Assembly: GCF_000019725.1 (NCBI RefSeq)
Contig: NC_010505.1
Coordinates: 2,096,001 to 2,160,000 of the forward strand
Length of the DNA: 64,000 bases
Direction of reading: 5' to 3'
DNA from: Methylobacterium radiotolerans JCM 2831
GTDB taxonomy: Bacteria > Pseudomonadota > Alphaproteobacteria > Rhizobiales > Beijerinckiaceae
Shown: positions 51,940-63,735 of the stretch, one piece after another
Position numbering within the stretch: the first letter of the stretch is position 1
How the letters are laid out: each line of letters starts with the position of its first letter
Notes under the pieces: generated by a model
Databases searched by the model: none
What the model was told of the DNA's origin: nothing
What the model saw: only the letters and a program-made list of their open reading frames with translations
Translations under genes and position numbers: made by a program

Positions 51940-54215
51940 AGCGGCTCGGCCGGCGCGTCGCCGGGAGCGAGGTCTCCGCCCGGCGCGGCGGCCCCGTCCT
52001 CCGCGGCGCGGTCGCCTGGCTCCGCGGTGACCGGCCGCGGCGGTCCCGGATCGCGTCCCGGGGCCGGCCGCCAGGGCACGGCGCGCCCGTCGTCCCGGGC
52101 GAAGCGCGCGGCGAAGCCGTCGCCGTCGGCCCGGAGGGCCACGGCCCCGCGGGCGGCGAGGACTTGCCGATCGATCACCAGGGGGCCCGTGCAGGTCGGC
52201 GGCGCCGCGAGGAAGGTGATCAGCACCGCGGCGCGGGCGCAATCCTCCGGGAAGGCCCGCCTGTCCCGGACGAGGGCGACCGCCCGCCCGTCCGGCAGCC
52301 GGGCGGTGCAGCCGAGCCGGTCGCAGCGCCCGCTGCCCGACCGGACGATGAGCGCCGCGGGCCGCCGCCCGTCACCGTCCGCCTTCAGCCACTGCTCGAG
52401 GACGAAGCCGGAGGGGCTTCCGAGGGCCGCGAGCCGCCCGTCCGGACCCCGCACCGCCGCTCCCGCGCCCTGCCGGTCGACGTAGAGGTCGTAGCGGTCG
52501 GGCCGGGCCGCGAGGACGAGGCCGAGCAGGACCGGCGGCACGGCGAGCCAGCGCAGGCGGGAGGCCGGCAGCGTCGCCAGCAGCAGGCCCGCGGTCAGCA
52601 GGGTCAGCGCCGCGGCGCCGAAGGCCGGCAGCACCAGGCTCGCCCGCTCGAACCCGGCGATCCAGTCCGAGATCACCAGCATGCCGGCCACCGCCCGCCC
52701 CATCAGCCACCAGACCGGCCGGTCGAGGGCGAAGGGATAGGCGAGGCAGCCGATTACCGCGGCGGGCATCACCGCCAGGGAGACGAGCGGCAGGGTCAGG
52801 GCGTTGCCGACGAGGCCGAAGGGCTGAACCGTCTGGAAGTGGTAGGTGGCGAAGGGCGCGGTCGCGACCTGCGCCACAAGGGTCGTAGCCAGGGTCCCGG
52901 TGATCGCCGAGAGGCCGGTGCCGACGAGGCGGCCGATCCGCCCGGCCCCGGGGCGCACGAACAGCCGCCCGTCGATCAGCCGGGCGCAGGCGATCAGCCC
53001 GGCCACGGCGCCGAAGGACATCTGGAAGCTCGGGCCGAGCAGGCCCTCCGGCTCCCGGGCGAGCGCGATCAGCGCCGCGAGGGCGAGGTTGCGCATCGAC
53101 AGGGCCGGCCGGTCCACCAGGATCGCGCCCAGCATGATCAGGGTCATGATCAGCGAGCGCTCGGCCGCGATGTCCCAGCCCGAGAAGGCGCAGTAGGCGG
53201 TGACGCCGACCATGGCGAAGCCGGCCGCGATCTTCTTGATCGGCCAGAGGAGCGCGCAGAGCGGCACCGCGGCGAGGACCGCCCGCACCAGCCAGAACAC
53301 CACGCCGGCGGCCAGCACCATGTGGAGGCCCGAGATCGACACCACGTGGTAGATGCCCGCGGCGCGGAGCGCGTCGTTGGTCGCCGGTCCGATGAGGCCG
53401 CGCTTGCCGGTCACCAGGGCCGCCGCCACCGCGCCCGCCTGGCCGCCGGCGGCCTCCGCGATCCGGCGCGTGAGCCCGTTGCGGGCCGCGTCCAGTGCCG
53501 CGGCGAGCCGCAGGCCCAGCGGCGGCGGCTCGGACGGCGCCCGGACGGTGACCGCGCCGACCAGCGAGCCCACCGCGCCGATCCCCTGGAAGTAGGCGTC
53601 CCGGGCGAAGTCGTAGCCGCCGGGCCGGGCCGCCTCCGGGGGCGGCAGCAGCCGCGCCGTGGCGGCGACGACGTCCCCGGGGCGCGGGATCGGCGTCTTG
53701 CGGAACGAGACCCGCACCCGGGCGGGCCGCGCCTCGGGCGCGAGGCCGGCGAAGCTCTCCACCCGGATCACCAGCCGGGCGCCGACCTCGCGCTCGTCCA
53801 GGGCCTCGACCGTTCCGACGAGCGGACCGATCGTGGTGCGCGTCAGGATCGGCGCGGCGACCTGCGAGACCCGCCAGGTCGCCGCCGCGAAGCCGAGGAG
53901 CGCGGCCGCCACCGCGAGCGCCGCCGCCAGGGCCGCCGGCCGCGCGCCGAGGACGGGGACCGGCGCCAGCGCGAGGGCGGCCGCGATCAGGGGCGCGGCC
54001 AGGCTCGGCGCGCCGTCGGCCGCCGCGAAGTAGACCAGGATCCCGCCGCCGAAGGCCACTGCCAGCCAGGGGAACAGCCGGCGCTGCTCGGCCTCGCGGG
54101 CGAGACCGGCGGCGACCCAGCCGCGGAGCGCCGGTAGGGCGGGCGGGAGGGCTCGGACGCGCGGGCCGATCAGCGCCACCGCGCCGCCCGCCCGCCTCGC
54201 GCCGATCCGCCGCAT
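51933..54215 (-). CDS. ComEC/Rec2-family membrane protein
   Basis: A 760-residue polytopic protein. It has an N-terminal soluble DUF4131-type domain after two helices (about 45-230) and the competence domain with '[20 protein letters not shown]' near 287 and '[20 protein letters not shown]' near 338. The C-terminal ~170 residues are not a metallo-beta-lactamase, which longer ComEC proteins carry. It may take single-stranded DNA across the inner membrane. Converges on lexA. Confidence 0.85.
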
Positions 54216-54408
54216 CGCCGCCGCCCCGCTCCGCGCGACCTGTCGTCGGGGCCGAGCGATTCTGCGGGCGATTCTTAACGCATCCGCCGGCCCGTGCTAC
54301 AGCCGGCTCTTCGTGCTACGGGCGCCCTGTCGAGCCCCTCGCCGCTCCGCCGCCCCTTCGCCGTCCGTCGCGCTCCGTCCGCGACCAGCCCCGGAACATA
54401 CCGGACCG

Positions 54409-55836
54409 ATGTCCTCAGCCGTCGTCACGCGCTTCGCCCCCTCGCCCACCGGCTACCTGCACATCGGCGGGGCCCGCACGGCTTTGTTCAACTGGCTCTA
54501 CGCCCGCCACACCGGCGGGAAGATGCTGCTGCGCATCGAGGATACCGACCGGGAGCGCTCCACCAAGGGTGCGATCGACGCGATCCTCGACGGCCTGTCC
54601 TGGCTCGGCCTCGACTGGGACGGCGACGTGGTCTTCCAGTTCGCCCGCGCCGAGCGCCACCGCGCCGTGGCCGAGGAGCTGCTGGCCGCGGGCCGCGCCT
54701 ATCACTGCTACGCCACCGCCGAGGAACTCGCGCAGATGCGCGAGACCGCCCGCGCGGAGGGGCGCGCCCCGCGCTACGACGGCCGCTGGCGCGACCGCGA
54801 CCCGTCCGAGGCGCCCGCCGGGGTCAAGCCGGTGATCCGCCTGCGCGCGCCGATCGAGGGCGAGACCGTCGTCGAGGACGCCGTCCAGGGCCGGGTCACC
54901 TGGGCCAACAAGGACCTCGACGACCTCGTCCTGCTGCGCTCGGACGGGACGCCGACCTACATGCTCGCCGTCGTGGTCGACGACCACGACATGGGCGTCA
55001 CGCAGATCATCCGCGGCGACGACCACCTCACCAACGCGGCGCGCCAGAGCCAGATCTTCTCGGCGCTCGGCTGGGACGTTCCCCGGATGGCCCATATCCC
55101 GCTGATCCACGGGGCCGATGGGGCCAAGCTCTCGAAGCGCCACGGCGCGCTCGGCGTCGAGGCCTATCGCGATCTCGGCTACCTGCCGGCGGCCCTGCGC
55201 AACTACCTCGTGCGGCTCGGCTGGAGCCACGGCGACCAGGAGGTCTTCTCCACCGAGGAGATGGTCGCGGCCTTCGACCTCGGGGCGGTCGGTCGCTCCG
55301 CGGCGCGGTTCGACTTCGCCAAGCTCGCCAACCTCAACGGCCTCTACATCCGCACCAGCGCCGATGCCGATCTCGTCGCGGCGATCGAGACCATCCTTCC
55401 GAATGTCGGGCCGGAGCGCGGCCTGTCGGCGCCGCTGCAGCCCGACCTCAAGGACAAGCTGATCCAAGCCATGCCAGGCCTGAAGGAGCGGGCCAAGACG
55501 CTGATTGAGCTCCTCGACAGCGCCTACTACCTCTACGCCCAGCGGCCCCTGGCACTGGACGACAAGGCCCGCGCCCTCCTCTCCGACGAGGGGCGCGGCC
55601 GCCTCGCCGGCGTGCGGCCGGTGCTCGAGGCGCTGCCCGACTGGAGCGCGGCCTCCACCGAGGGCGCGGTGCGCCAGTACGCGGAATCGGCCGGCTGCAA
55701 GCTCGGACAGGTCGCCCAGCCCCTGCGCGCGGCGCTGACCGGCCGCACCACCTCCCCGCCCCTGTTCGACGTGATGGCGGTGCTCGGCCGGGAGGAAACC
55801 CTGGCGCGCCTCGGGGATCAGGCGCCGCAGGGCTGA
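54409..55836 (+). CDS. gltX: Glutamate--tRNA ligase
   Basis: A 475-residue class I synthetase. The HIGH-type motif is in '[18 protein letters not shown]' at residue 10 and the KMSKS-type motif is '[15 protein letters not shown]' near 238. The anticodon-binding domain fills the C-terminus. Alphaproteobacteria often have two copies; which one this is cannot be told here. Confidence 0.95.
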   Translation: MSSAVVTRFAPSPTGYLHIGGARTALFNWLYARHTGGKMLLRIEDTDRERSTKGAIDAILDGLSWLGLDWDGDVVFQFARAERHRAVAEELLAAGRAYHCYATAEELAQMRETARAEGRAPRYDGRWRDRDPSEAPAGVKPVIRLRAPIEGETVVEDAVQGRVTWANKDLDDLVLLRSDGTPTYMLAVVVDDHDMGVTQIIRGDDHLTNAARQSQIFSALGWDVPRMAHIPLIHGADGAKLSKRHGALGVEAYRDLGYLPAALRNYLVRLGWSHGDQEVFSTEEMVAAFDLGAVGRSAARFDFAKLANLNGLYIRTSADADLVAAIETILPNVGPERGLSAPLQPDLKDKLIQAMPGLKERAKTLIELLDSAYYLYAQRPLALDDKARALLSDEGRGRLAGVRPVLEALPDWSAASTEGAVRQYAESAGCKLGQVAQPLRAALTGRTTSPPLFDVMAVLGREETLARLGDQAPQG

Positions 55837-56080
55837 GACTGCCGCGCGCGGACCGGGAACTGCGGGCCCCGGCCCGGATTGCGTTGGGTGGAATTCAGTT
55901 GGCGGAATTCGCTTGGCGTCGGGGGCGGGTTGTCACCGACCCCGTTGCTGCTGCACTGCCGTTTGGGTAACCCATGGCTGTGAGCACCCGCAGCATAATG
56001 CGTGTGCTCAGGCCCCCGGGACCGACTCGGGCAGCCCGAGGCCGGCATCCGCCACGTCGCCAGAGAAGGGTCCACGATCC

Positions 56081-57370
<1,290 letters not shown>

Positions 57371-57403
57371 GGCGGGATCACCTGTCCGGAGACGCGACCA
57401 GCG

Positions 57404-57423
57404 GGGCGGCCGAGAGGCCGCCC
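57404..57423 (+). terminator. Hairpin terminator after gltA
   Basis: GGGCGGCC GAGA GGCCGCCC, a perfect 8-bp stem with a GNRA-like tetraloop, followed by TTCGTGTTT. It ends 3 bp before the GTG of the glycosylase gene. Confidence 0.65.
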
Positions 57424-57426
57424 TTC

Positions 57427-58320
57427 GTGTTTGCGGAGGCGATCGAGCTCCGCCTGCCCGTCCGGCCGCCCTACGACTGGGGGGCGATCCGCGCCTTCCT
57501 GGCCAAGCGGGCGATCCCGGGCGTCGAGGCGACGGATCCCGCGGCGGCCTACGCGCGTACGGTCAGCCTCGCGGGGCGGCACGGCCTCCTGACGGTGGCC
57601 CCCGGCGCGGACGGCCTGCGCGTCACGCTCCGCGGCGTCGAGGCCGGGCACGCCGAAGCGGTCGCCGGGCGCCTGCGCCGCCTGTTCGACTGCGACGCCG
57701 ATCCCGGCGCCGTCGCGGCCTGCCTCGCCGGGGATCCGATCCTGGCCCCGCTCGTGGCCGCGCGGCCGGGTTTGCGCCTGCCGGGGGCGTGGGACCCGTT
57801 CGAGACCGGCTGCCGGGCGATCCTCGGCCAGCAGGTGTCGGTGGCGGCCGCGATCGGCCTCGCGGGCAAGCTGGTGGCGGCGTTCGGGACGCCGCTGGCG
57901 GAGCCGTCGGGCGGCCTGACCCACGTCTTCCCGGCGCCGGCGGATCTGGTCGAGGCGGATGTCGCCCGGGCGCTCAACATGCCCCGCGCCCGTGGCGCGG
58001 CGATCCGGGCGCTCGCGGCGGCGGCGCTGGCCGATCCGGACCTGTTCGCCCCGGCCGAGTCGCTGGAGGCCGCTCTGCTCCGCTTCACGGCGATCCGCGG
58101 GATCGGGCCGTGGACCGCGCAGTACATCGCCATGCGGGCGCTCAAGCTGCCCGACGCCCTGCCGGTGGGCGATGTCGGGCTGCTGCGGGCGCTGGAGACC
58201 GGCATCGGGCGGCCGAGCCCGGCGGAGCTCCTGGCCCGGGCGGAGGCGTGGCGCCCGTTCCGGGCCTACGCGGCACAGCACCTCTGGGCGGCGGACGAGG
58301 CGACCGTGACGGGGCGGTGA
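57427..58320 (+). CDS. DNA-3-methyladenine glycosylase AlkA-like
   Basis: A 297-residue base-excision glycosylase. An AlkA_N-like beta domain (about 1-95) precedes the HhH-GPD domain: 'GCRAILGQQVSVAAAIGLAG' near 128, the hairpin 'FTAIRGIGPWTAQYIAMRAL' near 220 and the catalytic Asp in 'LPVGDVGLLRALE' near 247. No Ada domain is attached. The GTG start at 57427 is the only reasonable start after gltA and lies next to the terminator hairpin. Confidence 0.85.
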   Translation: MFAEAIELRLPVRPPYDWGAIRAFLAKRAIPGVEATDPAAAYARTVSLAGRHGLLTVAPGADGLRVTLRGVEAGHAEAVAGRLRRLFDCDADPGAVAACLAGDPILAPLVAARPGLRLPGAWDPFETGCRAILGQQVSVAAAIGLAGKLVAAFGTPLAEPSGGLTHVFPAPADLVEADVARALNMPRARGAAIRALAAAALADPDLFAPAESLEAALLRFTAIRGIGPWTAQYIAMRALKLPDALPVGDVGLLRALETGIGRPSPAELLARAEAWRPFRAYAAQHLWAADEATVTGR

Positions 58321-58392
58321 GGCGGCCGGCAGGCTCATGGTCCGCGTCGCCGGTATCGGCTAAGCTCGCGGCCGGCCGGGGGCTCTGGTTCG

Positions 58393-58641
58393 ATGTCGGA
58401 AGCGGAGAGCGAAGCGCGCGACACGCTCGTGGCGAACGAGCGGATCAAGTTCTCGGCGACCTACGCCAACGGCCTCGCCGTCGCGATCTTCGCCGTCGGC
58501 GGTTTCGCGCCGTTCATCTCGACCGCCCTGTCGGATCGTCCGCACTTCGCGCCCGTGCTCATCGCCATGGTCGTTTGCTGGATCATGAGTGGCGCCATAC
58601 ATTGGGCCGTGAGGCACGCATTGCGGAACCTTCGGCCATGA
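58393..58641 (+). CDS. Small membrane protein, two helices
   Basis: An 82-residue protein with a polar N-terminus and two hydrophobic segments ('GLAVAIFAVGGFAPFIS' and 'VLIAMVVCWIMSGAIHW'). Not recognised. Its stop overlaps the start of the next tiny gene (ATGA at 58638-58641). Confidence 0.6.
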   Translation: MSEAESEARDTLVANERIKFSATYANGLAVAIFAVGGFAPFISTALSDRPHFAPVLIAMVVCWIMSGAIHWAVRHALRNLRP

Positions 58642-58733
58642 CGACAGCCCAGCTTCTCCTCCTGCTCGCGGTTCCGCTCGGCGGCGGCGTGCTGGCCTTC
58701 GGCGCGCTCTGGCTCGCCCAGCGGGCGCATTGA
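58638..58733 (+). CDS. 31-residue membrane peptide
   Basis: One transmembrane helix 'LLLLLAVPLGGGVLAFGAL'. Overlaps the preceding gene by 4 bp, which is the main support. Function unknown. Confidence 0.5.
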   Translation: MTTAQLLLLLAVPLGGGVLAFGALWLAQRAH

Positions 58734-58873
58734 GGACAGCGGCCTCCGCAACGCGGAGACCGCGCCCGACCGCGCCCTCGTCCTGAGCTGCGGTGGAGCC
58801 GTCCAGAAGGATGGGTCCAGCGAGCACTGGCACCTCAGGCCGGGAGGGGGCACTGGAGCGCCCCCGGCCTCCC

Positions 58874-61120
58874 TCAACGCCCGAACCGCTCGAATTTCGG
58901 GAAGCTGCGCGCCATCATCAGCCCGACCTCGGCCCTGTGGCCGAGCCATTTCTCCAGCACCGAGACGTTGGCGAGTCGGCCTTCGGCCGAGCCGTCCTGC
59001 CAGGGCAGACCGTCCGCCAGCTTGAAGACGTGCGCGTCGAGGAGGCTTCCGCTGCGGCAGCGCTGGAGCCGCACGCCCTTGCCGCGGGCGAGTTCCGCCA
59101 CCTCGGAGACCGGGAAGATCAGGAGCAGCTTCTCGGTGTTCACCACCGCCACGTGGTCGCCGTCGGCCGGTACCAGCACGGCGGCCGTGGCGTCGCCGTC
59201 GAGGCCCAGCACGTTCTTGCCCTTGCGGGTGTTGGCCACCAGCGCGTCCGCGGGCGCCACGAAGCCGCGCCCGTCGGAGCCCGCGATCAGCAGCTTGGTC
59301 TCCGGCCGGTAGGGCAGCGCCGCCACGATCTCGGTGCCGTCGTCGAGGTCGGCCATCAGCCGGACCGGGTCGCCGAAGCCGCGCCCGCCCGGCAGCTTCG
59401 AGGCCTCCAGCGTGAACACCTTGCCGTTGGTGGCGAGCAACAGGATCTTCTGCGTGGTCTCGGTCGGGAAGGCGATCTTCAGGGTGTCGTCGCCCTTGAA
59501 CGCCACGCCGGAGAGGTCCGCCACGTGGCCCTTGAGTGCCCGGATCCAGCCCTTGGTCGAGACGATCACGGTGATGGGCTCGCGCTCGACCAGCGCCGCC
59601 GTAAAGTCGATGCCGCCGACATCCGGCGGGCTCGCCAGCGTCGTGCGGCGGCGGCCCAGCTTGGTCTCGGGCCCGAAGGTCTTCTTCACGGCGCGGATCT
59701 GCGCCTGGATCGCCTTCCACTGCGCCGGCTCGGAAGCGAGCAGGGCGTCGATCTCGGCCTTCTCGGCGGTGAGCGCGTCGAACTCGCGCTTCAACTCCAT
59801 CTCCTCGAGCTTGCGCAGGGAGCGCAGGCGGGTGTCGAGGATCGCGTTGGCCTGGATCTCGGTCAGCTCGAACCGGGCCATGAGGGCGGCCTTCGGCTCG
59901 TCCTCCTCGCGGATGATGCGGATCACCTCGTCGAGGTCGAGATAGACGATGAGCAGGCCGCCCAGGATCTCAAGGCGCCGGTCGATCTGGCCGAGGCGGT
60001 AGCGCGAGCGGCGCTGCAGCACCACGCGGCGGTGGTCGACCCATTCCCGCAGGCACTCGGCGAGCCCGATCACCTTCGGCACGAGGCCGCCGACCAGGAC
60101 GTTGAGGTTGAGCGGAATCCGCGCCTCCAGCTCGGTCAGCCGGAACAAAGATTCCATCAGGATCACGGGATCGACCGTGCGCGAGCGCGGCTCCAGCACG
60201 ATGCGCACGTCCTCGGCCGATTCGTCGCGCACGTCGGCGAGGAGCGGCAGCTTCTTCTCCTGCAGCAGCTCGGCCATCTTCTCGATCAGCCGGCCCTTCG
60301 GGATGCCGTAGGGAATCTCGGTGACGACGATGTTCCAAGTGCCGCGGCCGAGATCCTCCTTGGCCCAGCGGGCCCGGACCCGGAAGGCGCCGCGGCCGGT
60401 CCGGTAGGCCTCGGCGACCGACTCGGCCGAGTCGATCAGGATGCCGCCGGTCGGGAAATCCGGCCCCTGGACGAACTTGGCGAGCTGACCCGAGGTCGCC
60501 TCGGGATGGTTGATCAGGTAGAGCGCCGCGTCGCACAGCTCGGCGGCGTTGTGCGGCGGGATCGAGGTCGCCATGCCGACCGCGATGCCCTGGCTGCCGT
60601 TGGCCAGCAGGTTCGGGAAGGCCGCCGGCAGGACGACCGGCTCCTCCTTCTCGCCGTTGTAGGAGGGGCGGAAATCGACCGTGTCCTCGTCGATCCCGTC
60701 GAGCAGGAGGCGCGCGACCTCGGTGAGCCGCGCCTCGGTGTAGCGGTAGGCGGCCGGGCCATCGCCGTCGATGTTGCCGAAGTTGCCCTGGCCGTCGACC
60801 AGCGGGTAGCGCTGGGCGAAGTCCTGGGAGAGCCGCACCAGCGCGTCGTAGATCGCCTGGTCGCCGTGCGGGTGGAAATCGCCCATCACGTCGCCGACGA
60901 TCTTGGCGCATTTCTTGTGCGCGGTGGTCGGGTCGAGCCGGAGCAGCCGCATCCCGTACAGAATGCGCCGGTGCACGGGCTTCAACCCGTCGCGGGCGTC
61001 CGGCAGGGCCCGGTGCATGATCGTGGAGAGCGCGTAGGCGAGGTAGCGCTCCTCCAGCGCGGATTTCAGCTCGACGCTCTCGATCCCGTCGCCGGACGGC
61101 GGCTCGAAGGGCTGGCCCAT
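58874..61120 (-). CDS. parC: DNA topoisomerase IV subunit A (ParC)
   Basis: A 748-residue type IIA topoisomerase subunit that decatenates chromosomes with ParE. '[20 protein letters not shown]' near 37 and the active-site Tyr in '[14 protein letters not shown]' at residue 127. The quinolone region reads '[13 protein letters not shown]', with Gln where E. coli has Ser80 and Asp where it has Glu84. The C-terminal domain lacks the canonical gyrase box, which favours ParC over GyrA. Confidence 0.92.
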   Translation of the reverse strand: MGQPFEPPSGDGIESVELKSALEERYLAYALSTIMHRALPDARDGLKPVHRRILYGMRLLRLDPTTAHKKCAKIVGDVMGDFHPHGDQAIYDALVRLSQDFAQRYPLVDGQGNFGNIDGDGPAAYRYTEARLTEVARLLLDGIDEDTVDFRPSYNGEKEEPVVLPAAFPNLLANGSQGIAVGMATSIPPHNAAELCDAALYLINHPEATSGQLAKFVQGPDFPTGGILIDSAESVAEAYRTGRGAFRVRARWAKEDLGRGTWNIVVTEIPYGIPKGRLIEKMAELLQEKKLPLLADVRDESAEDVRIVLEPRSRTVDPVILMESLFRLTELEARIPLNLNVLVGGLVPKVIGLAECLREWVDHRRVVLQRRSRYRLGQIDRRLEILGGLLIVYLDLDEVIRIIREEDEPKAALMARFELTEIQANAILDTRLRSLRKLEEMELKREFDALTAEKAEIDALLASEPAQWKAIQAQIRAVKKTFGPETKLGRRRTTLASPPDVGGIDFTAALVEREPITVIVSTKGWIRALKGHVADLSGVAFKGDDTLKIAFPTETTQKILLLATNGKVFTLEASKLPGGRGFGDPVRLMADLDDGTEIVAALPYRPETKLLIAGSDGRGFVAPADALVANTRKGKNVLGLDGDATAAVLVPADGDHVAVVNTEKLLLIFPVSEVAELARGKGVRLQRCRSGSLLDAHVFKLADGLPWQDGSAEGRLANVSVLEKWLGHRAEVGLMMARSFPKFERFGR

Positions 61121-61179
61121 GACGGCTCCTGTCTCAGGGCGGGGCCGCCGAACGGCGGCGCCACCTCATGCAGCAATCC

Positions 61180-61302
61180 GTCATTCCGGGGCGCCGGAGG
61201 CGAGCCCGGAATCCAGACCCGCCCTGCCGGAGGAGACGGACGATCCTGCCGGGCCGCGTGCGCGTCTGGATTCCGGGCTCCGCTCCGCGGCCCCGGAATG
61301 AC
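61180..61302. repeat. Intergenic palindromic repeat
   Basis: Arms of 39 nt (61180-61218 and 61264-61302), each beginning or ending with GTCATTCCGGGGC-type sequence, are near-perfect inverted copies around a 45-nt loop. It fills most of the parC-recO spacer. This CGGAATGAC-ended palindrome is a dispersed element type of Rhizobiales genomes. Confidence 0.7.
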
Positions 61303-61366
61303 GGGTTTGGTCGTTCCGGCTCGAGCGGCGCTCAAGCCCGGACGTGTTCGGAACAGAACGCGAACA

Positions 61367-62086
61367 TTACCCGGCCTCGCGGCCGAGCGCAACGAATCGC
61401 GCCCGCTCCTCGGGCGGCCCGAGGCCGCGCGGACCCCAGACGTGCCGGTCGAGGAAGTATCCCGTCAAGGTAAACCCTTGGGCAACGCCGTCGGGACCGG
61501 GGGACCCGCCCGCGTGCAGGAAGGTCGGGAGCGCCAGCAGGCGGTCCCGGTAGGGCTCGCCCGCCGAGGCGCTGACCGCCCGGCCGCTCTTCGGCGACAC
61601 GTAGGCCAGGGCGTCGTTGCCGCCGGTGGCCGCGCAGGCGGTGAGGTCGAGGCCGAAGCCGAGCTCCGACAGGATCGCCAGCTCGAACCGCACCATCAGA
61701 GGCGGGGCGACGGCGGGGTCGTCGAGGTGCTCGACGAGGATTCCCGCCGCCTCGTAGAGCGCCGGATGCGGGTCGCGCTCGGGGAGGAGACGCAGCAGGG
61801 CGGCCATGTGGTTCATGCCGTAGAGGGCGAGGCTCGACCCGATCAGCCGCGAGACCTGCGAGTCCAGGGGCTCCACCGCGTAGGAGCCGAGACCCTCGTC
61901 GAGGCGCGCCCGCCACGTCAGGCGGACGCGGTTCCCGGCCTGCAGAACGGGCTGCATCCGGCGCGAGCGTCCGCCGTGCACGAGGCCGAGGTGGCGCCCG
62001 TGGGCCTCGGTCATGGCCTCGAGGATGACGCCGGTCTCCCCGTGCCGGCGCAGGCCGAGCACCAGGGCGTCGTCGGTCCACTGCAT
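61367..62086 (-). CDS. recO: DNA repair protein RecO
   Basis: A 239-residue recombination mediator. The OB domain starts '[20 protein letters not shown]' and continues with '[19 protein letters not shown]'. The helical C-terminus has '[19 protein letters not shown]' near 152 and '[18 protein letters not shown]', as in alphaproteobacterial RecO. It loads RecA with RecR in gap repair. Confidence 0.92.
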   Translation of the reverse strand: MQWTDDALVLGLRRHGETGVILEAMTEAHGRHLGLVHGGRSRRMQPVLQAGNRVRLTWRARLDEGLGSYAVEPLDSQVSRLIGSSLALYGMNHMAALLRLLPERDPHPALYEAAGILVEHLDDPAVAPPLMVRFELAILSELGFGLDLTACAATGGNDALAYVSPKSGRAVSASAGEPYRDRLLALPTFLHAGGSPGPDGVAQGFTLTGYFLDRHVWGPRGLGPPEERARFVALGREAG

Positions 62087-62223
62087 CGAACGTCGCGTCT
62101 TCGTGTGAGAGATCGGGTGAGCGGTGCGCTCCGCGCCTGCCTCTCATATAGGGAGCCGCGGCGGTCGGCGCTGCCCCGCGCGGTGCCCAGCCCCAGGCAG
62201 CCTTGGCCGGGTAGCGATGACCG

Positions 62224-62625
62224 ATGCCGCGCCGCGCCGCCCTCGCCGCCCTGATGGTCCTCCTCGCCGCCGGTGCGCAGGCCGCGCCGCGGGCATCGAG
62301 GCCCGCCGCCGAGTCTGTCCCCTCCCCGGCCCTCCTCCGGCGCATCGCCGCCCTGGCCCTGAGGCAGGTCGAGTTCGGCGCGGTGTCCCTGCTGCCCGTC
62401 CGGTTCGCGGGCAGCCGGATCGCCGGGCCGATCGCGGACGGCGGCCGGGTGATCTACTGCGTGTCGGGCCGGATGTACGGGCGGACCTTCGGCAAGCCCG
62501 AGCGGCCGAGGGTGGTGCTGCTCGACGACAACGACCGGCTCTCAGTGCTCGACGACGACGAGGTCTGCGCCGGGCACCGCACCCGACCCTTCCCCGAACT
62601 CGACGCGCTGGGCAACAAGCCGTGA
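62224..62625 (+). CDS. Exported protein of unknown function
   Basis: A 133-residue protein with signal peptide 'AALAALMVLLAAGAQAAP'. The mature part has 'GRVIYCVSGRMYGRTFGKPE' and ends in two short acidic/basic loops. Not recognised. Divergent from recO and 20 bp before chaC. Confidence 0.65.
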   Translation: MPRRAALAALMVLLAAGAQAAPRASRPAAESVPSPALLRRIAALALRQVEFGAVSLLPVRFAGSRIAGPIADGGRVIYCVSGRMYGRTFGKPERPRVVLLDDNDRLSVLDDDEVCAGHRTRPFPELDALGNKP

Positions 62626-62645
62626 GGCCCGGGCGTTGAGGGCCC

Positions 62646-63341
62646 ATGCCCGCCGCGCCCGCCCGCACCCTCGACCTCAGCCTCGACCTGATCGCCCGTG
62701 CCCATTCCGTCCCGATCCCCGACGACCCGAGCGCCCTCGAGGTTCTCTCGGACGCGGAGCTGCGCCCCGGGCTCGACGCGATCGTCGCCGGGCGCGAGGG
62801 CAGCGACCTCTGGGTCTTCGCCTACGGCTCGCTGATGTGGAATCCGGAATTTCCAGTCGCCGAGCGCCGGATCGGGACCGTGCGCGGCTTCCATCGCCGG
62901 TTCTGCCTGCTTCAGCGCCGGTTCCGCGGGACGCCGGAACGGCCGGGCTTCGTGCTGGCGCTGGACCGCGGCGGCCTGTGCCGGGGCGTGGCCTTCCGCC
63001 TGCCCGGCATGGAGATCCGCGAGGCGCTGATGCCGGTCTGGCGCCGCGAGATGCGCGGCCGCGGCTACGTCGCCCGCTGGCTGCCGGTCGCCACGGAGGC
63101 CGGGACCGTCTCGGCCCTGACCTTCCTGGCCAACCGCGCCAGCGACCGCTACGCCGGCCGCCTCTCGGATGCGGAGATCGCCGAGAAGATCGCCGCGGCC
63201 TGCGGCCACAAGGGGCCGAGCGCCGAGTACCTGTTCCGGACCGTGGAGGCCTGCGAGCGCCTCGGGATCCGCGACCGCCACCTCTGGAGCCTCCAGGCCC
63301 TGGTGGCCGCGCGGCTCAGGGCCTGCGCGCCGGGAGCGTGA
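62646..63341 (+). CDS. ChaC-type gamma-glutamylcyclotransferase
   Basis: A 231-residue enzyme that cleaves glutathione to 5-oxoproline and Cys-Gly. The substrate loop is 'WVFAYGSLMWNPEF' near residue 56, followed by 'VRGFHRRFCLLQRRFRGTPE', the ChaC signature, and 'FLANRASDRYAGRLSDAEIA' near 160. Length fits the family. Confidence 0.88.
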   Translation: MPAAPARTLDLSLDLIARAHSVPIPDDPSALEVLSDAELRPGLDAIVAGREGSDLWVFAYGSLMWNPEFPVAERRIGTVRGFHRRFCLLQRRFRGTPERPGFVLALDRGGLCRGVAFRLPGMEIREALMPVWRREMRGRGYVARWLPVATEAGTVSALTFLANRASDRYAGRLSDAEIAEKIAAACGHKGPSAEYLFRTVEACERLGIRDRHLWSLQALVAARLRACAPGA

Positions 63342-63416
63342 TCCCCCGCCCTCCGCGCCTCGCGCGCGGACGGAGCCGAACGCGTCCACCGAGGGCGACG
63401 ACCGGATGCCGGCGGC

Positions 63417-63560
63417 TCAGATCCAGGCCCGCTTGGTCGCGACCACGACCCGCCCGCCGCCGTGCTCCGCGTCCGGGTTGCGCGGCTCCCGGATGCCGGG
63501 GGCACGGCCGGTGGTGACGTAGACGAGGAGGGTGAGGACGAGCAGGATCTTCGTGCGCAT
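63417..63560 (-). CDS. 47-residue exported or membrane peptide
   Basis: ATG 63560 opens 'MRTKILLVLTLLVYVTTGRA', a signal-like segment, then a basic tail with 'GGGRVVVATKRAWI' and a TGA at 63417-63419. Tandem convergent with chaC. Not recognised. Confidence 0.45.
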   Translation of the reverse strand: MRTKILLVLTLLVYVTTGRAPGIREPRNPDAEHGGGRVVVATKRAWI

Positions 63561-63735
63561 GGTGACGCTCAGGCTTGAGCGTCGGTGCATAGGAACGATC
63601 GGTTTTTACGGAGTTGCTGCAGTGCACGCGGGCGCGCGGCCAGCCGATTCCCCGCGGACGTGGTGAACGAAGGGTTGCGATGCGGCCGCGATCGTCTATG
63701 CCGCCGGCCCGTGATGTCCACAGGCGGAGGATAGG

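Noticed and set aside
51159..54137. 992-residue frame over lexA and comEC
   Set aside because: Composition bias of a non-coding frame; both overlapped genes are well supported.
58793..62254. 1153-residue frame opposite parC and recO
   Set aside because: Antisense shadow; parC and recO carry complete family motifs on the other strand.
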